Positions 35,052-43,828 are shown, counted from the first letter of the stretch. The stretch: 64,000 bases of DNA from Microbacterium sp. zg-Y818 (GCF_030246905.1 NZ_CP126741.1:248001-312000); one strand, 5' to 3'. The notes: generated from the letters alone by a model not told the origin. Program-made: numbers and translations.

Positions 35052-35057
35052 TAGTGT
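35052..35057 (+). promoter_or_regulatory. -10 box of a leaderless transcript (second MFS gene)
   Basis: TAGTGT ends 8 bases before the GTG at 35066. A GCAGGAG motif lies before it, but at 14 bases from the start it is too far to be a normal SD. Confidence 0.45.
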
Positions 35058-35065
35058 GACCCGAC

Positions 35066-36829
35066 GTGAACCAGGACACTGAGCGTTATCACCGGCTGCG
35101 CTGGTGGGGCCTGGCGGCCATCTCCGTCGCCGTGGCGCTGATCATCATGGACTCGACGATCGTCTCGGTCGCGGTCCCCAGCATCGTCGAGTCGCTCGAT
35201 CTCACCACGACTGAGATCCAGTGGGTGCAGGAGGTGTACACGCTCGTCTTCGCCGCGCTGCTCATGGTGTGGGGGACGACGAGTGACCGCCTCGGGCGCC
35301 GCCGGCTGCTCGTCCTCGGAGTCGTGGTGTTCGTCGCCTCGAGCATCCTCTGCGCGTTCGCCGTCGACGGCACGTGGCTCATCGCCGCTCGCGCCCTGCA
35401 GGGCGTCGGCGGCTCGATGATCCTGCCGACGACCCTGGCTCTGCTCAACGCCACCTTCCGGGGCAAGGAGCGCGGCATCGCGTTCGCGGTCTGGGGCGCG
35501 ACGATCGGGTCGATGGCCGCCGTGGGGCCGGTGCTCGGCGGCTGGCTCACCAGTGCGTTCTCGTGGCACTGGGCGTTCTGGATCAACCTGCCCTTCGGCA
35601 TCCTCGTCATCATCGGGGTGATGATCTGTGTTCCCGAGTCCCGCCAGCGCGACGCCGAGCGCTTCAGCGATTGGATCGCCGTGGGCACCTCGGTGCTCGG
35701 GTTCGGCCTGCTCGTGTTCGCCCTCATCGAGGGCCGCGCCTACGGGTGGTGGGAGGCGACGGACTCGGCGCCGTTCAGCCTCGGCGGCTTCAGCGTGATT
35801 CCGGTGCTGTTCGTCCTCTCGCTCCTGGTGCTCGCCTCCCTGGTGTGGCGGGAGCGCAAGCGTGTGGCTGCGCGCAAGTCGGTGCTCATCGACGTGTCGC
35901 TGTTCCGCATCGGCACGTTCGCGAACGGCAACATCACCGCCCTGACGGTTTCGCTCGGAGAGTTCGGACTGATCCTCTCCCTGCCGCTGTGGTTCCAATA
36001 CGCCCGGGACATGAACGCCCTGGAGGCGGGTCTTGCCCTGCTGCCGCTCGCCGTCGGATCGTTCCTCGCGAGCGGGTCGATCCAGTCGCTGTCCAAGCGA
36101 CTGTCGCCGGTGCAGATGGTGCGCCTGGGCGTGCTGCTGGAGATCATCTCGCTCGCCGCGCTCGCTCTGCTGATCCGGCCCGATTCCACCCTGTGGGTCA
36201 CCGGCGTGCCGCTGTTCTTCTACGGCATGGGCGTGGGGTTCGCCACAGCGCAGCTGACCCAGCTCATCCTCATCGACGTCCCGGTGGAGAAGTCGGGACA
36301 GGCCTCGTCGGTGCAGTCCACCTCGCGTCAGGTGGGTTCGGCGCTCGGCATCGCTGTGCTCGGCACCGCGCTGTTCACGACGCTGCGCATCGGAACCGAG
36401 TCGCGCCTCAGCGACCAGATCGCCGCGGATCCGAAGGTGGGCGAGCTGGTGGATGCCGTCTCGACATCGGCCGGTGCGCTCATCGGACAGCTCAGCGAGA
36501 AACCGGCGACCGCGCCGATCGCCGATGCCGCACGCGATGCACTGACGCAGGGCGTGTCGGTCGCCGCGTGGGTCGCGGTCGCCGCGCTCTTCGTGGGTCT
36601 TCTCACGACGATCCCGCTCGGGCGGCGGGCCAGCGAGGAGATGGCGGCCGGGAACGCACGCGAGGGCGGTGCGGAGCCGACGTCACGGGGCGGCGATGCG
36701 GAGCCGACTCGGGGGAATGGTGCTGATCCGACGACCCGCCGGGGCTCGAGGCCGACGTCGTCGCGCGGGGGTGCGACGCCGACGACGCGCGGGGGTGCGA
36801 CGCCGACCGGCGAGGCTTCGGAGGTCTGA
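35066..36829 (+). CDS. MFS drug exporter, DHA2 type, with repetitive C-terminal tail
   Basis: A 587-residue, 14-helix proton antiporter. IIMDSTIVSVAVPSI in helix 1, GTTSDRLGRRRLLVLG (motif A) and GSMAAVGPVLGGWL (motif C) identify the DHA2 group. After the last helix comes a cytoplasmic tail of about 60 residues built from degenerate eight-residue units of the type GGAxPTTR (from about residue 535). The tail is not part of the transporter fold and is coded by a 24-bp tandem repeat. The body is closest in pattern to multidrug and antibiotic exporters of actinobacteria. No regulator gene is adjacent. Confidence 0.88.
   Translation: MNQDTERYHRLRWWGLAAISVAVALIIMDSTIVSVAVPSIVESLDLTTTEIQWVQEVYTLVFAALLMVWGTTSDRLGRRRLLVLGVVVFVASSILCAFAVDGTWLIAARALQGVGGSMILPTTLALLNATFRGKERGIAFAVWGATIGSMAAVGPVLGGWLTSAFSWHWAFWINLPFGILVIIGVMICVPESRQRDAERFSDWIAVGTSVLGFGLLVFALIEGRAYGWWEATDSAPFSLGGFSVIPVLFVLSLLVLASLVWRERKRVAARKSVLIDVSLFRIGTFANGNITALTVSLGEFGLILSLPLWFQYARDMNALEAGLALLPLAVGSFLASGSIQSLSKRLSPVQMVRLGVLLEIISLAALALLIRPDSTLWVTGVPLFFYGMGVGFATAQLTQLILIDVPVEKSGQASSVQSTSRQVGSALGIAVLGTALFTTLRIGTESRLSDQIAADPKVGELVDAVSTSAGALIGQLSEKPATAPIADAARDALTQGVSVAAWVAVAALFVGLLTTIPLGRRASEEMAAGNAREGGAEPTSRGGDAEPTRGNGADPTTRRGSRPTSSRGGATPTTRGGATPTGEASEV
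36666..36813 (+). repeat. 24-bp tandem repeat inside the MFS gene tail
   Basis: About six degenerate 24-bp units code for GG(A/D)xPTxR. The last two share 22 identical bases in a row (36762-36783 and 36786-36807), which indicates recent slippage or duplication; the first units have drifted more. Confidence 0.7.
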
Positions 36830-36889
36830 GGCGGGCGAGCCCGACCGGCCGGGTGTACCCCGACGTCCCAGCCGGCGCCGTCGCGTGGC

Positions 36890-38611
36890 TCAGGCAGGCT
36901 GCAGTGCGGTGACGGCTGCGCCGGCCTTCCACGTGAGGTAGCCGCCGTCGAGGTTCCGTGCCGGGCGGCCGAGCTGAGCGAGGATCCGCGCGGCGGTGTG
37001 ACCGCGCTGACCGACCTGGCAGTGCACGATCAGCTCGCCCTCGGGGAGGGTGGCGAGGCCGTCGCGCAGCGCATCGACCGGGATGTTGACGCTCCCCGGA
37101 ATCGCACCCGCGGCGAACTCCTGCGGCGACCGCACGTCGATGAGCGTCGCACCGCCGGCGACTGCGGTCGCCAGCTCGTGCCACTGCACGGTCTCGCTGA
37201 GGCCGGTCGCAAGGTTCTCGGCGACGTACCCGACCATGTTCACCGGATCCTTCGCCGACGCGTACTGCGGCGCGTAGGCGAGCTCGAGGTGCGCGAGCTC
37301 CGCGGCCGGCAGCCCCGTGTGCATCGCCGTCGCGATGACGTCGATGCGCTTGTCCACGCCGTTCCCGCCGACGATCTGCGCCCCGAGGATCAGCCCCGAC
37401 AGCGGATCGACCATGACCTTCATCGCCAAGCGCTGTGCCCCCGGGTAGTACCCCGCGTGGTCGGTCGGGTGAGTGTGGATCACCCGGTGGGCGCGGCCCG
37501 CCGCGATCAGTCGCTGCTCGCTCCAGCCCACCATCGCCACCGTCACGTCGAACAGGCCGATGATTGCGGTGCCGAGCGCGGGCGCCGCTGCGCGAGGAGC
37601 GGCATCCAGGCGGCCGTTCTCCCACGCGATGACATCTGCCGCGGCGCGGCCGTGGCGATTCGCCAGCCCCGCCATCGTGACGAGTGTCGTCGCGCCCGAG
37701 ACGGCATCCAACTTCTCGGCGGCATCGCCCACGGCGAAGATGCGCGGGTCCTCGGTGCGCTGGTGCCCGTCGACGACGACGCCGCCGGTGGCGCCGATCG
37801 CGAGGCCCGCCGCGCGGGCCAGGTCTGCGGCCGGGGCGACCCCGCGCGCGTCCACCACGAGATCGGCCGTGACAACCGTGCCGTCGGAGAGGTGGGCGCC
37901 GACGGCATCCAGCGCGTCGACCGTGGTGCCGGTGCGCACATCGACGCCGTGGGAGGCGAGCGCCTCGATCACGGGGGCGGCCATCTCCGGATCCAACGGC
38001 ATGAAGGGGCGGGCGCTCTGCTGCACGAGCGTGACCTCCAGGCCTCGGCGCACGAGGTTCTCCGTCGCCTCCAGCCCGATGAACCCCGCGCCCATGACGA
38101 CCGCGCGCCCGCGGCGGTCGTCGATCTCGGTCAGGACCGCAGTGATGCGGTCGACGTCGTCGACGGTGCGCAGGGTCACCACCGGCGGGGCGCCGGCGCT
38201 CGTCGCGGCGCGCTCACGCGAGGCGGCCCCGGTCGCGAGGATCAGGTGGTCGTACGGCTCGACGACCGTGGCTCCGGTGGCGGCATCCCGAGCCGTCACG
38301 GTGCGCGCCGCGCGGTCGATGCCGACGACCTCGTGCTCGACCCGCACATCCAGGGCGAACCGCGCACGCAGTGACGCCGGCGTCTGCAGCAGCAGGGAGT
38401 CGCGCTCGGCGATCACCCCGCCGACGTAGTACGGCAGCCCGCAGTTCGCGAAGCTCACATAGCGACCCTGCTCGAACACGATGATCTGCGCTGTCTCGTC
38501 GAGCCGGCGCAGGCGGGTGGCGGCCGACATGCCGGCGGCCACGCCGCCGACGATCACGACCCGGGGGCCGGTCGTGGGGGTGTGCGGGGTGAGATCGGCG
38601 GGTGTGTTCAT
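36890..38611 (-). CDS. CoA-disulfide/CoA-persulfide reductase with C-terminal rhodanese domain
   Basis: This 573-residue flavoprotein joins a pyridine nucleotide-disulfide reductase (FAD site VVIVGGVAAGMSAA, active Cys57 in SFANCGLPYY, NAD(P) site VVMGAGFIGLEA, second FAD motif IFAVGDAAE) to a single rhodanese domain with Cys531 in VHCQVGQRGH. In enzymes with this architecture (CoADR-Rhd, CoAPR) the rhodanese Cys takes sulfane sulfur, and Cys57 with NAD(P)H reduces CoA disulfide or CoA persulfide, releasing H2S. The start ATG at 38611 has AGGAAGTGAG before it. A CstR/CsoR-like palindrome sits 26 bases upstream, so induction by reactive sulfur species is likely. Confidence 0.9.
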   Translation of the reverse strand: MNTPADLTPHTPTTGPRVVIVGGVAAGMSAATRLRRLDETAQIIVFEQGRYVSFANCGLPYYVGGVIAERDSLLLQTPASLRARFALDVRVEHEVVGIDRAARTVTARDAATGATVVEPYDHLILATGAASRERAATSAGAPPVVTLRTVDDVDRITAVLTEIDDRRGRAVVMGAGFIGLEATENLVRRGLEVTLVQQSARPFMPLDPEMAAPVIEALASHGVDVRTGTTVDALDAVGAHLSDGTVVTADLVVDARGVAPAADLARAAGLAIGATGGVVVDGHQRTEDPRIFAVGDAAEKLDAVSGATTLVTMAGLANRHGRAAADVIAWENGRLDAAPRAAAPALGTAIIGLFDVTVAMVGWSEQRLIAAGRAHRVIHTHPTDHAGYYPGAQRLAMKVMVDPLSGLILGAQIVGGNGVDKRIDVIATAMHTGLPAAELAHLELAYAPQYASAKDPVNMVGYVAENLATGLSETVQWHELATAVAGGATLIDVRSPQEFAAGAIPGSVNIPVDALRDGLATLPEGELIVHCQVGQRGHTAARILAQLGRPARNLDGGYLTWKAGAAVTALQPA

Positions 38612-38636
38612 GGTGTGCTCACTTCCTCGGGGATTT

Positions 38637-38652
38637 ATACCCCCAGGGGTAT
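38637..38652. promoter_or_regulatory. CstR/CsoR-family operator
   Basis: ATACCCCCAGGGGTAT is a 16-bp palindrome with perfect 7-bp arms around CA. It has the ATACCC...GGGTAT form used by CsoR/CstR-type tetrameric repressors. It lies 26 bases before the CoA-persulfide reductase start codon in the 183-base divergent region. No csoR/cstR gene is in the window, so the repressor must be coded elsewhere. Confidence 0.65.
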
Positions 38653-38794
38653 TCTCGCCCGCGCGTGGCGGGAGGGCAAATCGGCGTGCGGCCACCCGGC
38701 GGGTCTGGACTGGGCGAGCCGCTCGATGGAGACTCGGGATCCCCGGCGGCGCCAGCCCACGGCGGTCAAGATCCCAGCATCGGGAGGGTACGCC

Positions 38795-39439
38795 ATGAAG
38801 ATAGAGCTTCGCGGAGTGAGCAAGGGGCACGAGGGCCAGGCCCTGCCGCACACGAATCTCATGTTCGAGACCGGCCAGGCGGTCTTCGCCCGCGCGGAGA
38901 CCGAGCAGCGCCCGACCGTGCTCGGGCTGCTCGCCTCCGGGCGCATGAAGCCGGACGAGGGCACCATCGACATCGATGGCATGGCCGACTCCGCCGACCT
39001 GCGCCGACGCGTCGCGCTTGTGGATGCCCCGGACATCTCCGAGCCCGCGCCGCGCGTCACCGTCGGCGCCGTCACGGCGGAGGAGCTGATGTTCGCGGGT
39101 CTGTCGTCCGGGCGCCGGGCGGTGCACCGCTGGCTCAGCCGCCAGCACCTGGACCACCTGGTGCGCCGCCCCATAGCCACCGTGGCGCCGCGCGCGCGGA
39201 TGCACCTGCTCACCGAACTGGCCGTCCTGCGACCGGACGTCGAAGGGCTCGTCGTCGTGGCCCCCGACCGTCACGGCGGCGACCCGCGTGTGTGGTGGGA
39301 TCAGGCCCTGTCGCTGGCCGATCGCGGGTTCGCGATGCTCATGATCGCGGGCTACTCCTCGGCCAAGGTGATCGGGGCGATCACCGACGACACCGACCGC
39401 GAGAGCGGCGACGCGGAGCGCGAAGGGGGCCGCTCATGA
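38795..39439 (+). CDS. degenerate ABC-type ATPase-like protein paired with YhgE
   Basis: This 214-residue protein follows the plan of an ABC nucleotide-binding domain: MKIELRGVSKGHEGQALPHT at the start, MKPDEGTIDIDG after the P-loop region, and VEGLVVVAPDRHGGD in the Walker B place. The P-loop itself is gone: where GxxGxGKST should be there is ARAETEQRPTVLGLLASGRM, with no Lys in the right place, and no LSGGQ signature is visible. It therefore probably does not hydrolyse ATP. GGGAGGG precedes the ATG. The stop overlaps the YhgE/Pip gene (ATGA), so it is most likely a subunit or regulator of that membrane protein. Confidence 0.7.
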   Translation: MKIELRGVSKGHEGQALPHTNLMFETGQAVFARAETEQRPTVLGLLASGRMKPDEGTIDIDGMADSADLRRRVALVDAPDISEPAPRVTVGAVTAEELMFAGLSSGRRAVHRWLSRQHLDHLVRRPIATVAPRARMHLLTELAVLRPDVEGLVVVAPDRHGGDPRVWWDQALSLADRGFAMLMIAGYSSAKVIGAITDDTDRESGDAEREGGRS

Positions 39440-41283
39440 GGGCCGAGGCGATGCGGGTGCCCCATCTGAAGGTGCCGCAGATGATCCTCGCCGAGCTGCG
39501 ACGCCTGGTGTCGACGAAGATGTCGGCTCTGGCACTGTTCGCCCTCATCATCGTGCCGATCCTCTACGGGGGCCTGTACCTGTGGGCCAACCAGAACCCC
39601 TATGCGAAGTTCCCCGACGTGCCCGTGGCCCTCGTCGTGGCCGACGAGGGCGTGCCCGCCGACGGTGACACCCCGGCGCGCAACATCGGCGACGAGGTGG
39701 CGGACGAGCTCGTGAAGGGCGGCGACTTCGACTGGCATCGCGTCTCGGCCGCCCAGGCGAAGGCGGGACTGCAAGCGGACGAGTTCGATTTCGCGATCAC
39801 CCTCCCCGCAGATTTCACCGCCGCCCTCGAATCGGTCGCGGGGGACGATCCCCGTCAGGCGGTCATCGTGCTGGAGACCTACGATGCCAACAGCTACCTG
39901 GCCAGCAACATCGCCACCCAGGCCGTGGACCGCATCCGTACGAGCGTGGCTCAGCAGGTCGGACGTGAAGCGGCCACCACCCTCCTGAACTCGATCTCCA
40001 CCATCCGGGGGAAGATCGTCGAGGCGGGCCAGGGTGCCGAGGAGCTGGTCACCGGCGCTGCCGAGCTCGCGGACGGCACCGTCCGCCTGGTCGAGGGCGC
40101 CGTGAGCGCCGTCGACGGCACGGTGGAACTGCAGAACGGCGCCGCCGCCCTCGCCGACGGGGCGGCCCGCGTCGCAGCCGGCGACGATGAACTCGCCGCT
40201 GCCGCGAACCGGGTCGGAGCGGTGGTCAACCAGCTGACCGCCGATCTGCCGCAGGCTCGGTCCGACATCGCCGCCGATCTGGTCGCGCTCGGGCTTGACC
40301 AGGCGACCATCGACGCGGTGCTGGCGCGGCTCGATGTCGTCGGCGCGACGATCCGCAAGGGCGACCAGCGCGTGCAGGAGGTCGTCGGCCAGATCGATCA
40401 GCTCGCCAGCGGCAGCACCGAGGTGGCCAACGGCGCGGCGACGCTCCGCGACGGCCTGGGAACCCTCGGCTCCGGGCTGCAAGAGCTGTCGACGGGCACC
40501 AGCACTCTCCGCGACGGAGCCGCCACGCTGTCCTCGGGCACCGTCGAGCTGCGCGACGCGCTGGTCAGCGGCGCCCAGGAGATCCCCGACAGCAGTGAGG
40601 ACGTCCGCGGCGCGCAGGCGCGCACGATCGCCAACCCGATCGAGATCGACACCACCGCCGCGGCCGAGGCGGCGAACTACGGCGCGGGCCTCGCGCCCTT
40701 CTTCGGAGCCCTGGCCGGATGGATCGGCATCTACGCGCTGTTCCTCATCGTGCGGCCCATCTCCCGCCGTGCGGTCACGGCGCTGCACTCTCCGGTGCGC
40801 GTCACGCTCGCCGGGTGGCTCACCCCGGGCCTGCTGGGCGTGCTGCAGATGTGTCTGCTGTTCCTGGTGCTCGTCTACGCCCTCGGCTTCCCGATGGTCT
40901 ATCCGCTCGGAACCCTCGGCATCATGCTGCTGGCGACCCTCACCTATACCGCGATCATCCTCGCCCTCAACGTCTGGTGGGGAGAGGTGGGCCAGTTCAT
41001 CGGGCTCGTGCTGATGGTCCTGCAGCTCGTCAGCGCCGGCGGCACCTTCCCGTGGCAGACACTCCCCGGCCCCCTGGCCGCGCTGCACCAGGTGCTTCCG
41101 ATGAGCTTCGTCGTCGACGGCATGCGCCAGTTCATGTACGGCGGCGATCTCAGCCGCACCATCCTGGATGCCGCGGTGCTGCTGACCTGGCTCGTCGCGG
41201 GCTTCGTGATCGCGGCCATCGGCGTGACCAGGCAGACGCACTTCCGCGCCCTGCGCGACCTGGAGCCCAGCATCCTCGGGTGA
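39436..41283 (+). CDS. YhgE/Pip-family membrane protein
   Basis: The 615-residue protein has one N-terminal helix (about 25-45), an extracytoplasmic part of about 380 residues, and five to six helices at the C-terminus, the ABC-2-permease-like plan of the YhgE/Pip family (phage infection protein of Lactococcus; ESX-like exporters and antibacterial-toxin export partners in Gram-positives). The outer part has repeated AxLxDGxxxLxxG units (LADGTVRLVEGAVS, LQNGAAALADGAARVA, LSTGTSTLRDGAATLSSGT), which should form a long alpha-helical rod. It is coupled to the pseudo-ATPase gene. The substrate is not known. Confidence 0.85.
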   Translation: MRAEAMRVPHLKVPQMILAELRRLVSTKMSALALFALIIVPILYGGLYLWANQNPYAKFPDVPVALVVADEGVPADGDTPARNIGDEVADELVKGGDFDWHRVSAAQAKAGLQADEFDFAITLPADFTAALESVAGDDPRQAVIVLETYDANSYLASNIATQAVDRIRTSVAQQVGREAATTLLNSISTIRGKIVEAGQGAEELVTGAAELADGTVRLVEGAVSAVDGTVELQNGAAALADGAARVAAGDDELAAAANRVGAVVNQLTADLPQARSDIAADLVALGLDQATIDAVLARLDVVGATIRKGDQRVQEVVGQIDQLASGSTEVANGAATLRDGLGTLGSGLQELSTGTSTLRDGAATLSSGTVELRDALVSGAQEIPDSSEDVRGAQARTIANPIEIDTTAAAEAANYGAGLAPFFGALAGWIGIYALFLIVRPISRRAVTALHSPVRVTLAGWLTPGLLGVLQMCLLFLVLVYALGFPMVYPLGTLGIMLLATLTYTAIILALNVWWGEVGQFIGLVLMVLQLVSAGGTFPWQTLPGPLAALHQVLPMSFVVDGMRQFMYGGDLSRTILDAAVLLTWLVAGFVIAAIGVTRQTHFRALRDLEPSILG

Positions 41284-41349
41284 GCCGATACCGTGGCAGC
41301 AGAGCGAGCGCGGGCGAGTCGGCCCGTGCGGGGTGCGAAGGAGACCGCA

Positions 41350-42516
41350 ATGGCGACGGCCGTGATCGTGGATGTGGTGCGGACGCCATCCGGCCGGGGC
41401 AAGCCGGGGGGCGCCCTGAGCGGCGTGCACCCCGTCGACCTCGCCGCCGATGTGCTCACGGCGCTGCTCGAGCGCAACGGGATGGAGTCGGGGCAGATCG
41501 ACGACGTGCTGCTGGGCTGCGTCAGCCAAGTCGGCGAGCAGTCGGGCAACATCGCGCGCCAGGCGGTGCTCGCCGCCGGCTTCGACGAGACGGTGCCGGC
41601 ATCCACCGTCGACCGCCAGTGCGGCTCGAGCCAGCAGGCCGCCCACTTCGCGGCGCAGGGCATCATCGCGGGCGCCTACGACATCGTCATCGCCGGCGGG
41701 GTCGAGTCCATGAGCCGCGTGCCGCTGGGCGCCGCGGCGGCGGGCGGGTCGCCCTTCTCCCCCCGACTGCACGCGCGTTACCCTCAGGGCCTGGTGAACC
41801 AGGGGGTGTCGGCGGAGCTCATCGCCGCGAAGTGGAACCTCAGCCGGGACGAGCTCGACGGGTACGCCGCGGCATCCCATGCGCGCGCCGCCCGTGCTGC
41901 GGCCGAGAGCCGGTTCGCGTCGCAGCTGCTGCCGGTGGGTGACGTGGTCGCCGACGAGACGGTGCGCGGGGGTACGACCGTCGAGGCGTTGGCGGGCCTT
42001 AAGCCGGCGTTCCGCACCGACGCGTACGCATCGCGCTTTCCCGACCTGGACTGGAAGATCACGCCGGGCAACTCCTCGCCCCTCACCGACGGCGCGTCCG
42101 CCGCCCTCATCATGAGCGAGCAGAGGGCCGTGGCCCTCGGTCTCACGCCCCGCGCCCGCTTCCACTCCTTCGCCGTCGTCGGCGACGACCCGCTCATGAT
42201 GCTGACCGGCCCCATCCCGGCGACCGCGCGCATCCTCGAGCGCAGCGGCCTCGGCATCGACGACCTCGACGTGTACGAGGTCAACGAGGCCTTCGCCTCG
42301 GTTCCGCTCGCCTGGGCGGCCGAGACGGGGGCCGACCCCGCCAAGCTCAACCCGTGGGGCGGCGCCATCGCGCTCGGGCACGCGCTGGGGTCCTCCGGCA
42401 CGCGGCTGCTCGCCACGATGCTCGCCCACCTCGAGGCGACCGGCGGCCGCTACGGCCTGCAGACGATGTGCGAGGGCGGCGGCATGGCCAACGCCACGAT
42501 CATCGAGCGGCTCTGA
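41350..42516 (+). CDS. acetyl-CoA acyltransferase (thiolase)
   Basis: A 388-residue type II thiolase. C91 (DRQCGSSQQA) is the acyl-accepting cysteine; the C-terminal His lies in GGAIALGHALGSSGTRLL and the second Cys (C374) in MCEGGGMANATI. VYEVNEAFASVPLAW carries the NEAF motif. It joins or splits 3-ketoacyl-CoA and acetyl-CoA. The ATG at 41350 has GAAGGAG upstream; the frame is open before it, but without a site. No other beta-oxidation gene is next to it, so the direction of the reaction is not shown by context. Confidence 0.9.
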   Translation: MATAVIVDVVRTPSGRGKPGGALSGVHPVDLAADVLTALLERNGMESGQIDDVLLGCVSQVGEQSGNIARQAVLAAGFDETVPASTVDRQCGSSQQAAHFAAQGIIAGAYDIVIAGGVESMSRVPLGAAAAGGSPFSPRLHARYPQGLVNQGVSAELIAAKWNLSRDELDGYAAASHARAARAAAESRFASQLLPVGDVVADETVRGGTTVEALAGLKPAFRTDAYASRFPDLDWKITPGNSSPLTDGASAALIMSEQRAVALGLTPRARFHSFAVVGDDPLMMLTGPIPATARILERSGLGIDDLDVYEVNEAFASVPLAWAAETGADPAKLNPWGGAIALGHALGSSGTRLLATMLAHLEATGGRYGLQTMCEGGGMANATIIERL

Positions 42517-42539
42517 CCGCAGCGGCGCCGCGCGCCGCG

Positions 42540-42545
42540 TAGGCT
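42540..42545 (+). promoter_or_regulatory. -10 box of a leaderless transcript (YaeQ gene)
   Basis: TAGGCT ends 8 bases before the ATG at 42554, and there is no SD in between. Confidence 0.45.
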
Positions 42546-42553
42546 CGAACCTT

Positions 42554-43096
42554 ATGGCCGCAGGCGCAGTGATCCACACCTTCACGGTGCAGTTGGCCGA
42601 CGTCGACCGCGGCGTCTACGACGAGCTGATGCTGCGGGTCGCCCGTCATCCCTCCGAGACCGACGCATTCATGGTCACGAGGCTGCTGGCGTACTGCCTC
42701 GAGTACGAGGAGGGCATCGCGTTCAGCGAGGGCATCTCGGCCACCGATGAGCCCGCCGTGCTCGTACGAGACCTCACCGGTCGCATCACCGCCTGGATCG
42801 AGGTCGGATCTCCGGATGCCGCGCGCCTGCACTACGGCAGCAAGCTCGCCGATCGCACCGCGGTGTACACCCACCGCGATCCCGAGAAGCTGCTCGCGCT
42901 GTGGGCGGGAAAGCCGATACACCGGCCTGAGTTGATCGGTCTGCACAGCTTCGACGCGGGGTTCGTCGATGCGGCCGCCGCTGTCATCGCTCGGCGCAAC
43001 AGCGCGACGCTGTCGGTCACCGAGGGTCAGATCTACCTCGACCTCAACGGGGTGTCGATCACCTCGCAGATCCACCGCCGTCCGCTCGCCGTCTAG
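42554..43096 (+). CDS. YaeQ family protein
   Basis: The 180-residue protein matches the YaeQ family along its whole length (IHTFTVQLADVDRGVYDELM, HPSETDAFMVTRLLAYCLEY, AWIEVGSPDAARLHYGSK). YaeQ has a PD-(D/E)XK nuclease-like fold, and its E. coli and Salmonella relatives were linked to RfaH suppression, though the cellular role is not settled. Candidate acidic/Lys site residues (E in WIEVG, K in YGSK) are kept. It is a single gene between the thiolase and a convergent TetR gene. Confidence 0.85.
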   Translation: MAAGAVIHTFTVQLADVDRGVYDELMLRVARHPSETDAFMVTRLLAYCLEYEEGIAFSEGISATDEPAVLVRDLTGRITAWIEVGSPDAARLHYGSKLADRTAVYTHRDPEKLLALWAGKPIHRPELIGLHSFDAGFVDAAAAVIARRNSATLSVTEGQIYLDLNGVSITSQIHRRPLAV

Positions 43097-43115
43097 CGGC
43101 CGCAGGCGCGTACCG

Positions 43116-43769
43116 CTAGACCGCCGGCATCAGCAGGCCGTCGATGACCGTGTCGACTGCGCGCTCGGCCTCTGCCCACACCGCGTCGCGCGAGAGGGCC
43201 CGCAACGGGCCGCGCAGGGCGAGCAGGGCGAACCCGTGCACGGTGGACCAGCACGGCCACTCCGCGCCGGGCCGGCTCTCGGCGGGCAGCGCACCCTCGA
43301 CGACGAGGTCGTCCAGCGCCCTGACGAGCATCGCCAGCGGCGCCGGAAGTGCGGCGGGGTCAACGGCGTCGGGCAGCGCCCTCGCGCCGCCGAAGGCGAG
43401 CTCGAACCAGCCCGGCTCGGCCAGGGCGAAGCCGATGTACCCGAGCCCGACGGCGCGGAGGCGCCCGCGCGCCGACCCGGCCGGTCTCGCGGAGCCCTCG
43501 TCGGGGGAGGTCGTCTCACGCATGCGATCGGCGACCTGCTGCTGCACCCGCAGGGCGATCGCGCCCACGAGCGCCTCGCGGTCGGCGAAATGGCGGTAGA
43601 CCGCCGTCGGCACGACTCCTGCCCGGCGGGCGACCTCGCGTATCGTCACGGCGTCGGGGCCGCCGTGACGCGTCAGGTCGAGGCCGGCGTCGAGCAGCGC
43701 GTTGCGCAGGTCACCGTGGTGGTACGCCTCGCGGGCGGCGGTGGCGTCGACGGCGGATTTCGGCGGCAT
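43116..43769 (-). CDS. TetR-family regulator with TetR_C_33-like sensor domain
   Basis: A 217-residue regulator: YHHGDLRNALLDAGLDL and [20 protein letters not shown] form the DNA-binding helices (residues about 15-60), and ADREALVGAIALRV follows. The C-terminal ligand domain (LGYIGFALAEPGWFELAFG) is of the kind found with YHHGDLR-type regulators. I start at the ATG at 43769; the frame continues up to 43808, but there it overlaps a TTGACA-like promoter box. It is divergent from the DUF899 gene, which it probably represses. Confidence 0.83.
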   Translation of the reverse strand: MPPKSAVDATAAREAYHHGDLRNALLDAGLDLTRHGGPDAVTIREVARRAGVVPTAVYRHFADREALVGAIALRVQQQVADRMRETTSPDEGSARPAGSARGRLRAVGLGYIGFALAEPGWFELAFGGARALPDAVDPAALPAPLAMLVRALDDLVVEGALPAESRPGAEWPCWSTVHGFALLALRGPLRALSRDAVWAEAERAVDTVIDGLLMPAV

Positions 43770-43772
43770 CCC

Positions 43773-43828
43773 TTGACGCTCCCTGCTCGATGTGTACGCT
43801 GTCAACATAACATGTGCACGCCGTGCAC
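43773..43828. promoter_or_regulatory. TetR/DUF899 divergent promoter region with palindrome
   Basis: For the plus gene, TTGACG (43773-43778) and TACGCT (43795-43800) are 16 bp apart. At 43814-43828 the sequence GTGCACGCCGTGCAC is a palindrome with 6-bp arms, placed just after the expected transcription start, a normal place for a TetR operator. Binding is inferred. Confidence 0.4.

Noticed and set aside
38612..38794. Possible small gene in the region before the pseudo-ATPase gene
   Set aside because: Frames here are short, lack an RBS and cross the CstR-like operator; the region is better explained as regulatory.
39352..42585. Antisense open frame of over 1000 residues across the YhgE and thiolase genes
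   Set aside because: It spans several well-identified genes on the plus strand, has the composition of a mirrored GC-rich frame and no recognisable motif.
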